DNA of 64,000 nucleotides, from NCBI GenBank assembly GCA_000149265.1, contig CH003381.1, forward strand, positions 1,884,488-1,948,487. Direction: 5' to 3'. Below, piece by piece: positions 23,501 to 38,500 of this stretch (position 1 is its first letter; every line of letters starts with the position of its first letter). The translations under genes were made by a program, and so were the position numbers. This stretch comes from Ciona savignyi (lineage: Eukaryota > Chordata > Ascidiacea > Phlebobranchia > Cionidae). Below the pieces are notes generated by a model. The model worked only from the letters and a program-made list of their open reading frames with translations. It did no database searches and was not told the origin of the DNA.

Positions 23501-26500
23501 TAGCAGTTCTCGTGTTTCTTTAGACACTTAGATGGCTATTAAAGCCGGTTAAATTAAAGAAGTACAAATTTTTAAAATTCTGCTCAATATTTAACGAAAC
23601 ATTCTGGATACTTGCGAAGGACGGTTAGCTCTGAGAGGGAATATAGATTGCAAGGTAGAAATCTCGCTGAAATTAGAAGACTTCCAACCCCAAAATATCA
23701 ACTATTACCTTATCTTGGTCAAATTTAACCCACACCAACCCCAACATAACCTTACTCATTTAGAGCAGTTTTATTTATCTTAATTAATACCCGCCCCAGG
23801 TAATAAACAACCATCCACTGTATCCAGGCACAGATCAGCATGCGCAGTACAACGAAATCAAATGCAAAATTCGTTCTGAACCTTATGGTTTTTGGTGAAC
23901 TTCGGTATTTTTCCGTCTTTCGAAGCTTGAAGACACAGCTTTAAAATTCCCTAAAAAAAGAAAAAAAAAACGGGTTAAAGAGAATACTTTGTTGAAAAAC
24001 TGAGCTTAAATTCTCACCCATTCCAGGTATTCTGTGATCAGAAGATCCGCTCGCTCGGGGATTTCCCTAGAACTGATCGCCAGCAGCTTGACCACGTGAT
24101 CGTGGTGTGCGCGGTGAAGCGTGTTAATCTCACGGTTGAATTCCGCCCGCAATTTAAGTTCCCTGAAAGTTGAAACGAAGTATTATACTTTGATCAACTT
24201 ACGATAATAAAATAATTTTTTTTATATATTTGCGGATAGGTTGACGATTGCATATAGTGCGCATGAGCACTGGGCAGTAAAATGTTATTTCTTACAGTAA
24301 TGCAGGAATTGATATTTTTAGAAATATATTTTGTTTAGGCATGTTACCAGTGGAAAACTAACAAAAACGGCGATTTGATTTTTATTCTACTGCGCATGCG
24401 CATAAATAACTAAATTCAAGTAAACCATTTTTTTTATTTTTGAAGGACTTTCGCAAAATACGTTGATCACCTCATTACCGTACTTTACCGTACATTCAAA
24501 CGGTACACAACGTAACAACCCAACGACTTTTTATTAATTTCTGGTTTCTTTGGTTATGAAGACGAAAAACAGACACTGTACAACGAAAAACACTTAACTA
24601 ACTACATCATAAGCGCCCTGTGGAAAATGTTCAGACAACTTACTTTGAAGTATCGCAGGTGTCAAACGACTTCACCATCACAAGAATATCTTCTTCCAGT
24701 TCCGGGAATATACCTGGCGCCTTGGAAAGGAAGATTTCGCCAAATCTACCTTTCCCTGGGATTGGTAAGCTTGTTAGTTTTTACCGGGTGGCATCGCACC
24801 AAGAACACATCACCAGGTCAATTCAGGTTCATTAGGTTTTGATTGGTTTTTAAAGATTGTTTTTTATAGGATACATATTTTTTTGATTGTTTTTTTTAAA
24901 GAATACATATTTTTTTAAGGTCAAAAAAAATGTGTGTCCTCAAGAGATAGCTAACTTGTTAGCGAACTAGAGATAGCTGAAAGCACGGGTTCAACATACT
25001 TATTAAATATATATTACAGAAAAAATAGCGCTGGTCAAGAGTAAAACTTAGTTTCGTCAATTTTAAAATCATTAATCGAACAAACAGATAACTTGACCAC
25101 CTATTATCACCCACCAATCACTCTCAGGGGTTCCACGTTTTCCGCTGGGTATTGCAGACTTGCTACGTCGTGACTTAGTTGTGACAGGTCCAGGTTGACT
25201 GACGTCATCAGCTCGTCGTCGTGGTTACTGCGCATGCGCCCGTCACCGTTGCACGCGGAACCTACGTCACAAAACAGGTTTTACTGATGAAAGAAATGTT
25301 TAATTTGATGGATTGATAGTTAGCATTCTTTTAGTGCAATACAACATGACATTATTAGGGGTGGATCTAACGTTGCCCAGGGGGGCAGGAATGGTCGACT
25401 TAACAGCCAACTACATACGTTACAATATGCACACTTGTACAAAGACCCGTAGTTCTGCAGCTTCAAGAGGCAGAACGATAACTAGATGGAGGAAGAAATG
25501 GGGAAAACTGCACACTAAAAGTAGAAAAATACCCCTACACATATGACCCAACACTAATCTCAACCACAGCTAGCAACTGCCCTAACTTTATTTTAGTGTT
25601 CAATTTTCCTTCTTCCCACATTCTCTCATTCTCTTTTCCGAGATAAACCGTCAAGTCTAAATCGTAACACGAACCGTGGTATGAAAATTACAGCCTTAAA
25701 CGATGGTATTGGTTAACAACTAAACCGTGTGTGAGCTTAGTAATGGGTCTCGTACTATATTGTAAGGCTGTAATTTGTTTCTTATCAGATTAAGTAATCC
25801 CCCGTGCTTAGTGCAACGAAGTAACACGAACCGTTCAACATTTTCATTTCTTCCTCGACAATCCCACCGTTCTTGCCTTTGCTTCTGTGCCTGCCCCTGT
25901 TGAATACGACAATTGTTTTAAAGCTCTGTTAAATGAGAAGTATAATTGTTTAAAACTTTGTTAAATACGACGAATAACTGTTAAAAACTATTATACGACG
26001 GATAGTTTTTAAAAACACCGATAAATACGTCGAATAATCTTTTAAATCTAACACAATTCACCAATCAATAACAACATGCATAACATAAACTAGTTAGGCC
26101 ATTACGTTAGGCTTAAACACGAGCAAAATGATGCCTCTTAGCACAGACCTGCAGTAGATGATAAGCGCCACGGTGACCAGAATGTAAGCGACGCCTCCGC
26201 TGACGGACAACGCAATGGTTTGAATCATCTGCGTCGCGTTGGCTTTGTCGCCCTCGTCCGTCGGTTCGTCGATAGTACCAGGAGCTGAAAGGAATTCGTT
26301 TTAAACACTTTGTCAGAACGGGGTATTTGTATTATTACCACCCACCCAGAACACCACCTTATTACATGGATTTTGTCCTAAAACCACCTACCCACCATAG
26401 TCGGGTTACTAGGGACAATGCAGTGTGCCGTGTACGATACGTACGCTTTAGTTTCTGATATAACCGTTAAAACACATGGTCAGAGCAGAATAAACCAACT

Positions 26501-29500
26501 AATTAACAACAAAACACGGAAAACGTATGAAACATTCGAACACCGTTACCTTCTTTGACCACGGTCAGCTCGGCTATGTGCAAAACCCGGAAGTCGCACG
26601 TCCGATATTCACACGCGTAGAAGCCCTCGTCGTCGAAGCGAGCGCGCCGAATCGCTAGGGTGCCGTTGGGGAAAACCCGGAAGGGATTTCCCCGGGTAGG
26701 AGGATCGGAGCTGGTGAGCACGAGGCCGTGGAAACGCCACTCCATGTGGGACTGTGGACGAAATGATGGTTTAAAACGGATATTCCATATCGAACTGATA
26801 CATCATGCTAAAACAGTAGAAATTGGTCAATACATCCATCTAAAAGCTATTATGGGTACTAAAGGATTATTTATCTACATGGGTAATCGACAGTGGGTGT
26901 ATTGGGCAGTTAGAGTAGATTATAAAGTGGAATGAAAAGGAAAATTCCGTCCCAAGCATATTGGATGAAAGAAGCCTTGGGTAGTACAAACAGTGTATCG
27001 ATTGTATGTAGTATCTTATTGTGTCTATGTGAACGTTATAAGCTTGCAGACGGCTATGTAAAAATGGAACATTTTTTCTGTGCATATCAAAACCAGGGCA
27101 ACCCAAGCTATAACGCTATATCTCGTGTTTCTGGTATAATTTGAACAGCGAATTTTTAAAACGACACCTCTTGTAACACCAAAGCAATGGCAAGTAAGGA
27201 GTTATGTTACACCAAAGCAATGATTGGCAAGTAAGAAGTTATAAGGATCAATGGATAAGGCAGTGGCAATCAAACGAAGGTATGTAGGGATCAACTGTTA
27301 ACATTTTCATTGAGAGCTTATGCCACAAATCATGCTGGGCCCTTTTCTCTTTCTATTTTATAGCTGGTTTATAACTACTAGGCTTTTGGATATGAATATA
27401 AGTAAAAGCAGAATGATCTCGACTATTCAATATCTCCAATGTTTAATAAACTCGTCAATGTCGCTAACACATTGGGGCTAAACGAACTGGTGCACTTACC
27501 AGGTTCGCTAGGGAGGGTTCGACCCCACAGTCGAAGATCACCCGTTCACCCTCGTACAGGGTCCGGTTCATTGGTGGGTGGATCACATGTGGAGGTTGCA
27601 CCACCCTCACTTTCATGGACTGGGTGAGGGAATTCCCCGAGCTTGTGTCAGTGGCACTGCACACGTAGGTCCCAGAATCCCCCAAGTTTGGCGACTCGAG
27701 GATAAGGGTGGAATAACCCGGAGCTATAGCGACGGGGACGGCTGGGAAACAAACAATAATGAAATATGGAATATACAGTGGTGTTATTAAATGTACAACT
27801 TTTTTTAATCCGGATAAGTTTGGAGTTTGGAACCTAGAGAGGTATAAGTATCAGTCACGTTAACCATTTGGCCACACAATCGAACAACAATTAACCTACC
27901 TAAAACGCCGACAGAAAAAGGGACAAATATAGATTATTGATTAATATTCACTATCTCTTTGTGCGATTTAACACAAGGGTTGGATGATTATGTAAGATTA
28001 CGAAAGCATTTTCGCTATTACTCTGGGAGTAAAATCAACACCTACGTTTTGTGCCGTTCACTTTTGTCCATTGAATCTGGGTGCTTGCACTCCCCGTGAC
28101 GGCGCATTTAAACTGCTTCTTTACTCCCGCTTGTATGCATGCGTCACTTAGGGTTTGTACGAACTTAAAACGCTCTGAAAGGAAAAGGAGATGTCAGATA
28201 AACTAAAATCCTCAAGCTTATCAATTGGCTTGCTGTAACGTATATACAAGTCATAAGTATGAAAGGAACAACCGAATCACTGTAAGTTTGCGCACTAAAA
28301 AGCGTTAGGCGCACCGAAATATAAAGTGATTGGGTCAAAAATTTAAGTTTTTTGAAAGTACCGTTATTGAAACTATCGTAGCTAGTAAAAAATAGTGAAA
28401 TATGAAACGACGGCAATTTGACTTAATACTAACCTCGTGTAACGACGTTAAGTTTAAAACATTTTAAAATGGCTACTTGTTTTAAACACTAACCACAAAC
28501 GCCTTAATAGGGCTAACATGGAATTTAACTGGTTTTCATTTACATATTTCCCTTTTCCGACTCTTAATCGCTTTAAAGGAAAGAATGAAACAAAAACGCT
28601 TTTGGGCAGTTTGCTTTTGAGATATGACTGACCAAGCTGTATAAAAAAAACGTAATTATACGGTGTTTACCATTCACGATGAGTTGAGCTCTGTTGGAGC
28701 GTGCAGACTGCGTGGAACCGGCGCGATTGGAAGCACTGCACGAGTATGACCCTCCGTCGGATATCTCCAGGTTGTCTATCCGCAACTCTGAGCCTCGTAC
28801 CGCCTGACAAAAACAACAAATAAAACGGTTTTTCTGTTGACGTTTTGTGAAACCAGTCCATACGGTGAAAGAAATTTAAAGGACTGTGTTCCTGGGTTGA
28901 TATGTACCTGGCAATAGGATTGTGGAATGAATACATATTTGAACAACGATATAGTTGAATCTGGAATGGGGCATCCTTCCAAAATGGCTTTATTTGAAAA
29001 GTCGCAGATGGATATACGACAAGTGAAAGTCTCCTTTATCAGTTTCCACTCTATTTTTAGCAGTATCTCGATATATTTGAGCACAATGCGGTGGATTGTA
29101 AAAAAACATTTGGGCAACGATTACAATTCCACGTATTTTGCTCATCTGGCAAATTCACGTATTTTTTCTCCCAAAATGACAATTATGTTCTGTTTTATTA
29201 TCTTTTATACACTGCTGTGTGAATTGGGCGTTGATTTGCGAGCTATATTTCAAAAAGCCAAGAAGCGGAAATCAAACTAATAAATCAATATAAACGATCG
29301 AGGTAACTTACCACCCGCGGCGGGACATCGACCACCGGTTTCCCGTCTTTGTACCAGGTGATGTCGGGTTCGGGGACGCCGTGTCCCGGACAAATCCACG
29401 ACAGGTTGAGTCCTTCATTCACGTGCTTGTTCGTCAAAAGGTCAATAGAAGGTTCGACTGTGGAAAATTGAAATTTCGCAGTTAAGGATGGAACCTAAGC

Positions 29501-32500
29501 CAAATATTCGAGCGCGTTTGGAATGACAGAAAGTTGGTTGTAAACTTTTTGTTAGATCTTTTTAGTAAGTTCACGATCAACTGTATGTGATCTCGTCTGT
29601 ATTTGCGGCATCTCAAGTAACAGTGTTGTCATAACTTTACATTCCTATTGATACAGAGGCGTGCTTGTCGATTTTGAGTTAGAGCCGTGAGTAATAAGGT
29701 TCTCCTGTAGTATTGAGAAACGAAACCGTCGCCCACGAAATAAAAAACATACCAACCGGCTAAGGTGAGGACCAGGGTCATGTTGACGCTGCCAGCCTTG
29801 TTGACGGCCACACAGGTGTACGTCCCCTCGTCCGACTTGCGCGGGTCGTCTATCACCAGTATGTTCATGGTGCGGAATATATGGCCAGGACTGGCATCTG
29901 AGTGGCATGGTTAGTCACTTGTAGATCGATTTTAAAACAACGCAGTCGGAAACCTTGTCGGTGATTAATTATTGCCGATTTATGTGCAAAAAAATACATG
30001 AAACCATTGCGGTACTTCCCGCGTTAAACACACCATATCCAGAATTCGATTGTAAATGGAAAAAAGTTTATTGCCCTAAATAAATATGAAAAGTACTTTT
30101 TTACTTTAATATAGTTTCGCAGACTAGAGTATCTTACAGTCCAACGTTTTTAGGTAATGTTCCTAAATGTTCTTAGATGCAAAAGATATAGATAATGAGA
30201 TTGGGCTTATCGTATATATACCAGATTCCACCAATCTGAGAGTGTTTTCGGAAATATCCCGAGCCCTTCGTTTATTAAGACAATTTTTTTTATTAAGACA
30301 GATCACACTTCTTGCCTGCCAACTGGAATGAATATATATAAAAAAGAGGGGAAACTAAAAAAGGGACGGTGGGAAGGAGGCAAACTGTACATTAAAATAA
30401 AAAATTAGATTTTGTTTTAAAAATGGGGTTGGAGTTAGTTCTGGGGTTTAGATTATTGTCTAGGGAACGGTTTAAATTAGTATCCGTAATTTTAGTGAGC
30501 AGTTTCCCCCCTTCCCTCCTTCCCTCCTTTTAGTATTGCCCAACAATAGCCACTATTGAATAATCACTCAGCGATTGTTTAACGGCACCTGCCATCTGCT
30601 ATCATAACAGGGGCGATGGTGATATAGCATTTGTAAAGTAGTTCCGATTAAAACTTGTCAATATATTTCCGAGGGTCGAATAGAATCATTTTAAAAAAAC
30701 CAATCACTTAATTTACGAAAAAGAAAGATGGATTTATAACAGAATGTTATTTCCAAACGTTTTATTTGGTTTATTTTTCAGAATTACTGACACCAATAAC
30801 ACTTATTTACTAAAGTAAAAAATGCCGAATATGGACAGTTATGGAAAAACTACGACCTATTAGAAAGCTTTGTTATAGAGGTAATAGCTGGTAAAATTGT
30901 TTAAATATTTTTAAATACATGTTTATTTCTTCCAAAACACTTTTATACTGCTAATTAGTAATACATCATAATGAACCGAAGTATATATCAGCTCGACTGG
31001 CTTATTTTTATCTTATTTTTTTTTATCTGGTCATGGTGTTCAGGGACTTGGGGAAGGGTGCAAAGTGTACACTAAAATGCAGTGTATGGCGGTTGTGTAA
31101 GGGTTGGGGTGAGATTAGGATTTGGTGCATGATTGGAATTAGTTTTTACAGTTTTAGTAAACAGATTCCCTTTTTCTCCTCTTAGTGTTGCCCCATTCAT
31201 TAGATATTCCGAGTTAGATTATGAGTATGAGTTGGAAATATTCATACTCACGAACCTACTCTCCTGTCCCTGTGGTACCACTCGATAGTAGCTGGGGGCA
31301 GTGCGTCAGGGGGCTGGCACGTGAATTCGAAGTTCTCACCCTCGGTGAAATACATGTCGATAGTGCGCTGTCTGAACTGCTTGATGGCTGGGAATTGTTT
31401 ATTAATAGTGTAAAAGGCGAAAAGGGGGTAAATAAGGGAATAACATATAGCTATATCTTACCTAAAACTCTAATAAGTATCATAAGAATGTGTTTAAATC
31501 TTACATCGTTTGGGTGGGGTAAGGTTTACACTATTACTATTAAAAGTTCCCCATTTTTAAATTTTAGTAGTACCCTTGGAGAGTTAGATTACCGTTTTCT
31601 TTGTAAAAATGGCAGTTTACCGTCTGTAGTACATATGCACACGGAGAGGTGTTGATACATATTTGGGAAATTAAGCAAAAGTTGGGCAGTTATAGCGAAG
31701 CTGTATTTCCGAAATTATGCCGTTTTAATCACAAAAACTATACAGTGCCGTATTCCTAATATCACATTTTCACGCATATGCTGTAACAAGAAAAACTGTT
31801 TTAAGTCGTTTAACCATAGCACATACCTGCCAGGCTTAAAGTGGCAGATGTTACAAGGTCGTCTGCATCCCCGGCTTTGCAGTAATACGTTCCAACCTGG
31901 TTTTCGCGAACATTCCTCAATAACATTGTCCCGTTGGGAAAGATGCACCGTTTCCGACATTGCTCTGAACTCGACCTGTTGCGAAATTATACCAATTACA
32001 TCCAAGTCACATGACGTGGAAAAACGTTACGTTGATAAATTAAATAATAAGCCCTCGTCATGGTGTGGAATGTGGGAGGTATCGTTGTGAGACCAACTGG
32101 ACGCAAAATACATATAAACTCGGTACAGGGGGCATATTTTGAAACGATTAATCACAATACAATAGTGTGTAGTTATTTCTGTTTCTTTTCCATCACGGTA
32201 TCTTTTTAAGGTTTGTAAGTGTAACACGTTTTCATACAAATTCGAGTTTTCAACACAAAATACGGAAAATATTCTTTTGAAAATAGACGAGAATTCTTGT
32301 TGTTGCTTTGTCGGCTATGAGTCTTTCAATGGCTGCCAGACCGTGACGCAGCAATAATAACGCTTGTGATGTCATAATAAACTCGGGGACGACATAATGG
32401 TGTCATAATAAATTGTTTGACAGCCAAAGGTAAGGTGGATTTAGAGTGAATGGGACGGCTCGGCTGAGAAAAATGCGAAATAAGTTCGGTTGAAGACTTA

Positions 32501-35500
32501 AATAGGTGCACTGAAAGATTTTCAAAGCAATGTTGCACCCCGAGTAAGAATTTTCATAATTGCACGAGGAATGTCTACGAAAAATGGCGGGAAATCCCCA
32601 TGCATGTCGACTTTCCCACGTATTTATTGCGAGTGCCGTTTCACAGGTGTCAAACATTTATCAATTATATTGCGCTTGACGGAAGCCAAAAATACGAAAA
32701 CAACTTCTCAGGAATGTTAACCGGATTTGACTACAATTAGGCACCGTCCACACGAAGTAACAGCTTATTCATACTTAAAGACGGTGACAGGCGGGGTCCC
32801 GCAAAAATGAACAGTCGTTAGTCCACGTCAGAATCATGGACGCGTTTGGTCAAGGTCGGCTGAGTCGGTAGCAAAGCCGCCTCCGAGAATGTAACGTTAA
32901 TTAGTGAGCTATAGGGACATGGCAGACCATCAGCTGCACTTCTGAGCACCGGCGCTGTTTAAGGGTCGGGAATGTTCTTTGTTTTGCATCGGATCGCTTA
33001 ACATCGATTCTCAGCAAGTCGGGCAGTCACCATCACCGACTTGAATTTAAAAGAAAGTGAAAAACGCTTGTTTTCGTAACATCATACACGGTTTAACCGG
33101 CAACGACATATTTGGAAGGCAATAAAAAGTAGCAACGCAAATTCCACCGACGTTTATTATAAGTTGCTGAGTGACAAATTTTGACTCAACTGCAATCCTT
33201 CGCTGTAGCGAGAAAACGTGCCGGTTTGCCTATGATACCGACCATGAATAAACAACCCCAGCGATAGACAGTGGATAGATAACTTTTAATGTAATAGCAG
33301 TGGTGACGTTTACATTCAATTAAGTCAAGATTAAGATTAAAGCCGTTAAGCGTCCACCAGTATTAACGCAAGGGTGTGAATACCGGGGTGTCATGGTTTG
33401 GCAAAACAACACGCTAAGTAGTTGGCCAACTTTTTCCGGTTGAAAACCGCAGGAATGTACCTCGCCGTGTTTGGATTCGAGGCTTGAATTTGATTTGGGG
33501 CATGAAGTGCGGCATTTGGCCCTACATCAAGTGATTTTTGAGCACAAAAATATCGGAGTGGACGTATTATGACATAATTCGGAATTATGTGGTGCGAATC
33601 TCATTATAAGGTCTACAGAGACTCTGCTCTTTGATTACATTGGTTGAATTCGACGTTTAAATCCTGTGACAAGTAAAAATTCGTGTGTTTAAGGATCAGC
33701 GCTTTTATACCAAGTGACCAGAGTCAAGTTAGGAAATCCATTGCAGTGTGCAGATGTACCACACTTGAAACTGCCGTTAGTGGGAAAATGAAGAAGATTT
33801 ACTGTTACCTGCGTAGGTACTAATTTCAGATGTGCTTACCTTGACTTGTTCGTCAGCGGCCTTGAATTGACGTCATCATAATACCACGTGACCACCGGTA
33901 ATGGGTCGGCCTCCCATTCGCACGAAAACGAAACATCTGAATTTTTCTTCACGATCTGGCTCTGGGGACCCCTCGTTAGAACCGGTATTCGGCGGTCTGT
34001 ATATAAAACCATGGTTTGTCACCAGCTAAGAAAAAATATAATCAGAAATGATTTACTTTAACCTTAAAGTAAAATAATCGTATTTACGCTTTTTTTCTTT
34101 ATACAGTCTAAATTACGTATGCACTGAATCTTATTTAGCTCACAGTGAATCTTATTCAGCATACAAATCGCAATGCCCGAGTTAAAACTTTTGGACCAGG
34201 TCTACAAATAGGCTCTAATAGCCGGTGGACGGGTACTTTAGGGTACAAATTGCCTCTTAAGATTAACCCAAGGTCTTATGTAATTTTACTGGATCTTTAA
34301 AGCTACTGCGACCAGAAATCTATAAGTCTTTTCTTATGAACTCCGTAACGTTTTCGAAGATACGGATTTAGTTTACCTACATTATTCTATCGGCCAGAGG
34401 CTGTTCACCTTGGAGACCTGCAGGGGTTATGGGTGCGACTTTGCGCGAATAAAATTGTTTGTTTATTTCTAAAAGGGAACAAGAAAACCTTTCAAAACTA
34501 AACGGATTTAATCACTTTGTCAAACACATACGGTACATCAACAAGACATTTCTATTTCCAGCACACCACAGAAGTGGTTTCAAGTGCGCTTACAAATTGC
34601 CAGTTCTTCAAGAATCCTCAATCAATACCTTGTTGAAAGGTGGTCGCAAAAACAAAGAGATAATTGAATCACAACAAGAACGCTGTGTTTGCAGGATAAG
34701 TGTAGTACCAGGTTGTTTTACTTCGTCTGTACGACACGCTGAAGAAGATTGTTCAGCATCCCACAGTTGGGAATTGAAATGGTTATGAGGAAACGACAGT
34801 TTATCCTACATTAGAATGCGCCATAAATCGCTTTCGGTTTGAAAAACAATGAATCGAAATGTGGGACAGTCTTAGTTTCTAAATTTTAAAACCATGTTTT
34901 TTAAACCGAAATGTAATTGACTTTTAAATAAAGTTTATTTTGAAACGTAATCGTTTATAAACAGTTGGTTTCACTTCAGGATTTGTGCGTTGAATATTTT
35001 ATGAAAACCAAGTGTGATACATAAAAGGAGGCCCTTACACAAAACTACGTTTAAAATGACGTGGCTTAAAGCCAACCAACTGTCATTATAGAAGATAGAT
35101 CGTAGACGAGATTGTGATTTGCTCAAATACCGGCAATTTTCATCTTTTTTTTCAACAAGTACCTTCCTAAAACATTCAAAATGTAGCCACAACAGTCATT
35201 TACCAATTTAAAGTCAATTGCAACATTTTTGCATACAAGATTTTCTCTAATCAAGCTACTTTCTAAAAAATATTCAGTATGACAGCTAAGTTATTGTTGC
35301 TCTTGCACCACTGATGGTGATATATGATTAAGGCGTCGCGTCGCGCCCAATTGGCACGACGTGAACTACATTTTGAAGAGCGGTTTTGCAGCGGTCATGT
35401 GAATGCAGAATGGGAAGTGCTGGTTTACAACCCACTTTCACAACATTCATTTATCTGTATAAGGTTTTGACTTGTGATCGGTTTCCACCTTACAAAATGG

Positions 35501-38500
35501 TAATGCATAAAAGTCAATCTAAACGAATTGCAAATCCACATACTGTATCTTATGCGAACTCACGAATAGAATTCTCATTTACTATTACGTTGAGTAAACT
35601 CTAAAATCGGTGAAAAAAAAATGGCATTTGTAACATAAACGCAGCCTCGACAGTTTGGTATTTACATTTCCAGCGAAAGTACCTATTTTACCCTAGCCTG
35701 CGGTCTAGACTCTGTAATTTTAGATGAAAATCCAACGTCCGACTTATTGTGCGAACGCCTACTATTACGCGATAAAAGAACTAGTTTCGACTTCTTGTTA
35801 TGACACGACACAAACAAGGTTAGATTCCTTTACAATGAGGTAAACACTTTAAAGTTATTATGGCGACGGCAATTTACAATCGAAACAGACGTAACGGTAA
35901 CATTTTAAAGCGATAAAACACATTTATTTTAGCGTCTTTCAACGAATTTTTTACGTTTTTCTGCTTAAATATTTTCAAATAAAAAACACTTAAAAGCATT
36001 GTACGGAATAAATGACCGACTAATAGCCTTAATTTAAGCATGTAAATTAGGAATAAACCCATGTAAACCCGTCTATTGTTTTGCTTGCAAATTAACTCAG
36101 CGTAAAAGCGCCTGTAAAACAACAGCATGATCAAAGACTAAAGAGCGGGTTTTTCGCAGTCCCCCCAAAAGGCAATCACTTTCACATTTGACAAGACAAA
36201 TGCAAGGAAAATAGATGGTGGGGTAACATGACCCGGGCGCCGTAGCTTTTTGAAGCTGTATGGCTAAATGAACCGGAACAAACGTTGCTTTTGCTCGGCT
36301 TTGTAATTCAAACACTTTCCTGGTTAAAGTAGCAACTTTGATGATGCGTGCAAGGTCGAAATGGGGGGCAAACAAAGTAAATGTTAATTGCGTCGAACAA
36401 ATGCGAGCGGTCGGCGTCGGCCCGCAATTCTAGGTTTCCAAGTTGAAAAAACGCGAGACTGTTATTACACCGGGTTACCTCCCTTCTGATGATAAATGAT
36501 AGATTCAATTAGGTTCATTTGTGGGTAAAGAGAGTACGAGAAGAATGTGGGAAAGTGGCAAACTGCTGCCAAATGTGGTATTTTCTAAACCTAAGGGGGG
36601 AAATAAAACGTCGTAGGTAAAATGCAAGACAAGGCAACGATGCAAGCTCGTTGACAGATACGGAAATACGATGGGATCAAATTGTCTAAGGACGAAGCGC
36701 AATGTACGTTTGCAGCTTGAATGCGTCCAATATGAAAGAGCCCAAAACGACGAACGACCGAAACGACAAAGTGGTCGTGACCGTTTCCCCGCGGTGGACA
36801 AATGGTTTGGGGCATGGGCGTTACGGGGTACGTCGTTTAAAGTGGTTGATGACCCCCGTCGGTAAAGTGATCCCGCATTGAGCCTAGATTGTCCGGAACC
36901 GTAGTTCCAATGGTCCAGAGAAAATTGATTGCACCGTCGCGGTTGAGTGGTTTCAGACGACGTACGATAGGAAACGAAATCGAGTAGCCGTAGATTTTTG
37001 AAAACACGCCCATGTGGACGGTGTCGAATTGGCAATAAATATTTACGGTTCGTTCAATGTGCGTAATTGCGGCCAAAAATACGGTAATAGAGCAGATGTC
37101 CTATTTAACCCGCGAAAACACATAAAGGATACCCACAAATACAACCAATAACGCGGTAACAACCTTTTCTGTGTGTTTGTAAGCCCTTACTCGTATTTTA
37201 GACGATCTATCATACAAGGAACTAAATCTGACACCTAAACACACAATGGGATATAGAATAAAGCTTCATAAGGGTTGGATTGAAAAGTGGTTTTGACAGC
37301 CGACTGTGCGTCTGCGTGAAGTGCTCGGCACTTGAACAGATGGCTCGTCATATACAACTTGCGATCAATCGTTCTTCGATGCTGGAAACTGGATATTGTA
37401 GTACCGGGCGGGCGGCAGAGAATTCCCACGGCTGCTGGCGATCGGGTTTCGCCGCCCTGGGAGCTCGATCGGCCTTGCGACCTGCTTTTCCGTGTGGTAT
37501 CGTGAGCAGCAGAATGCCGGGTGTCAGTGCCGCGGGGACACAAACAAAGGGGAATACAAAGCGAAGTTTGAAAATGTGTGGTATGGATTACGCGTCGTTT
37601 ATATTGGTGTTAAGGTCAACGTCACGGAAAAATAAACAAATTTAAAACGGAAATTTTACATTTTATCGTTTTTTTATCTACGTTTGGACGCATGGATTTA
37701 GCCAAGATAATAAGTAACATGTATTGAAAATCGCTATAGACAGCATCAATCGTGAAAAATGGAACAGTTCCAAAACCGACGAGCAAATTAAAATCCCCCA
37801 AACTTTATTACTATTCATCAACTCTTTTGGTAGTGATTTATTTTCACCACTATTTCAATAAAGTTTTTGTAACGACCATACAAAATAAGCACCAATGGTT
37901 GGTTGGGTTAGGCAAGCAGAAAGGAAACACGAAACGATATGAATAAGAAAACAAAAATGTTACACTAAGTGTTAAAAACAATGGGGAAAATCTAGTGCCG
38001 TAAGTACGTCTATTTTTTATGCAAACTTTGCCGGTGTCATGTCACATCCAACTTCAAAAATATTAAAAATCCAAGGAAAAAATCAAATTGCGATCGTCAT
38101 ACAGGTTGTCGCTTCGGCAACTTCGCAGGGTTAAGTTTCTAATAGGAAACTGCATCATTTATAACCAGAACTCACAGACACGCGCATCATTTAACGAGAA
38201 AGCACACAAACGACCTTAAACAAATTTAAATTACAAGAGACAACAGCACAAAGACGTGAATTTTAACGGGTTAAATATTTATCAACATGATAGACATTAT
38301 TTACGTAATAGAAACAAATACGGCGTATGGGTTTGTCGTAGCTAGTTACGCCCAATAGACAGACCGTAGAAAGGTTGGTAGAATTGTATCTACATTATTC
38401 AACCTGTTTTTACCAGTCTGTACTGGTTAACAACGCCGCTGTGTCAACACGAGTACAACGGCACACGACGGGACAACAGAAGTTGTCGTTTTTAGACCTT

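Noticed and set aside
36505..37035. Minus-strand ORF of 176 codons in the PTK7 intron
   Set aside because: No recognisable domain, composition like random translation, overlapping ORFs on the other strand, and no splice context that extends it.
37280..37645. Plus-strand ORF of 121 codons in the PTK7 intron
   Set aside because: No domain or family recognised; overlaps an equally long ORF on the other strand.
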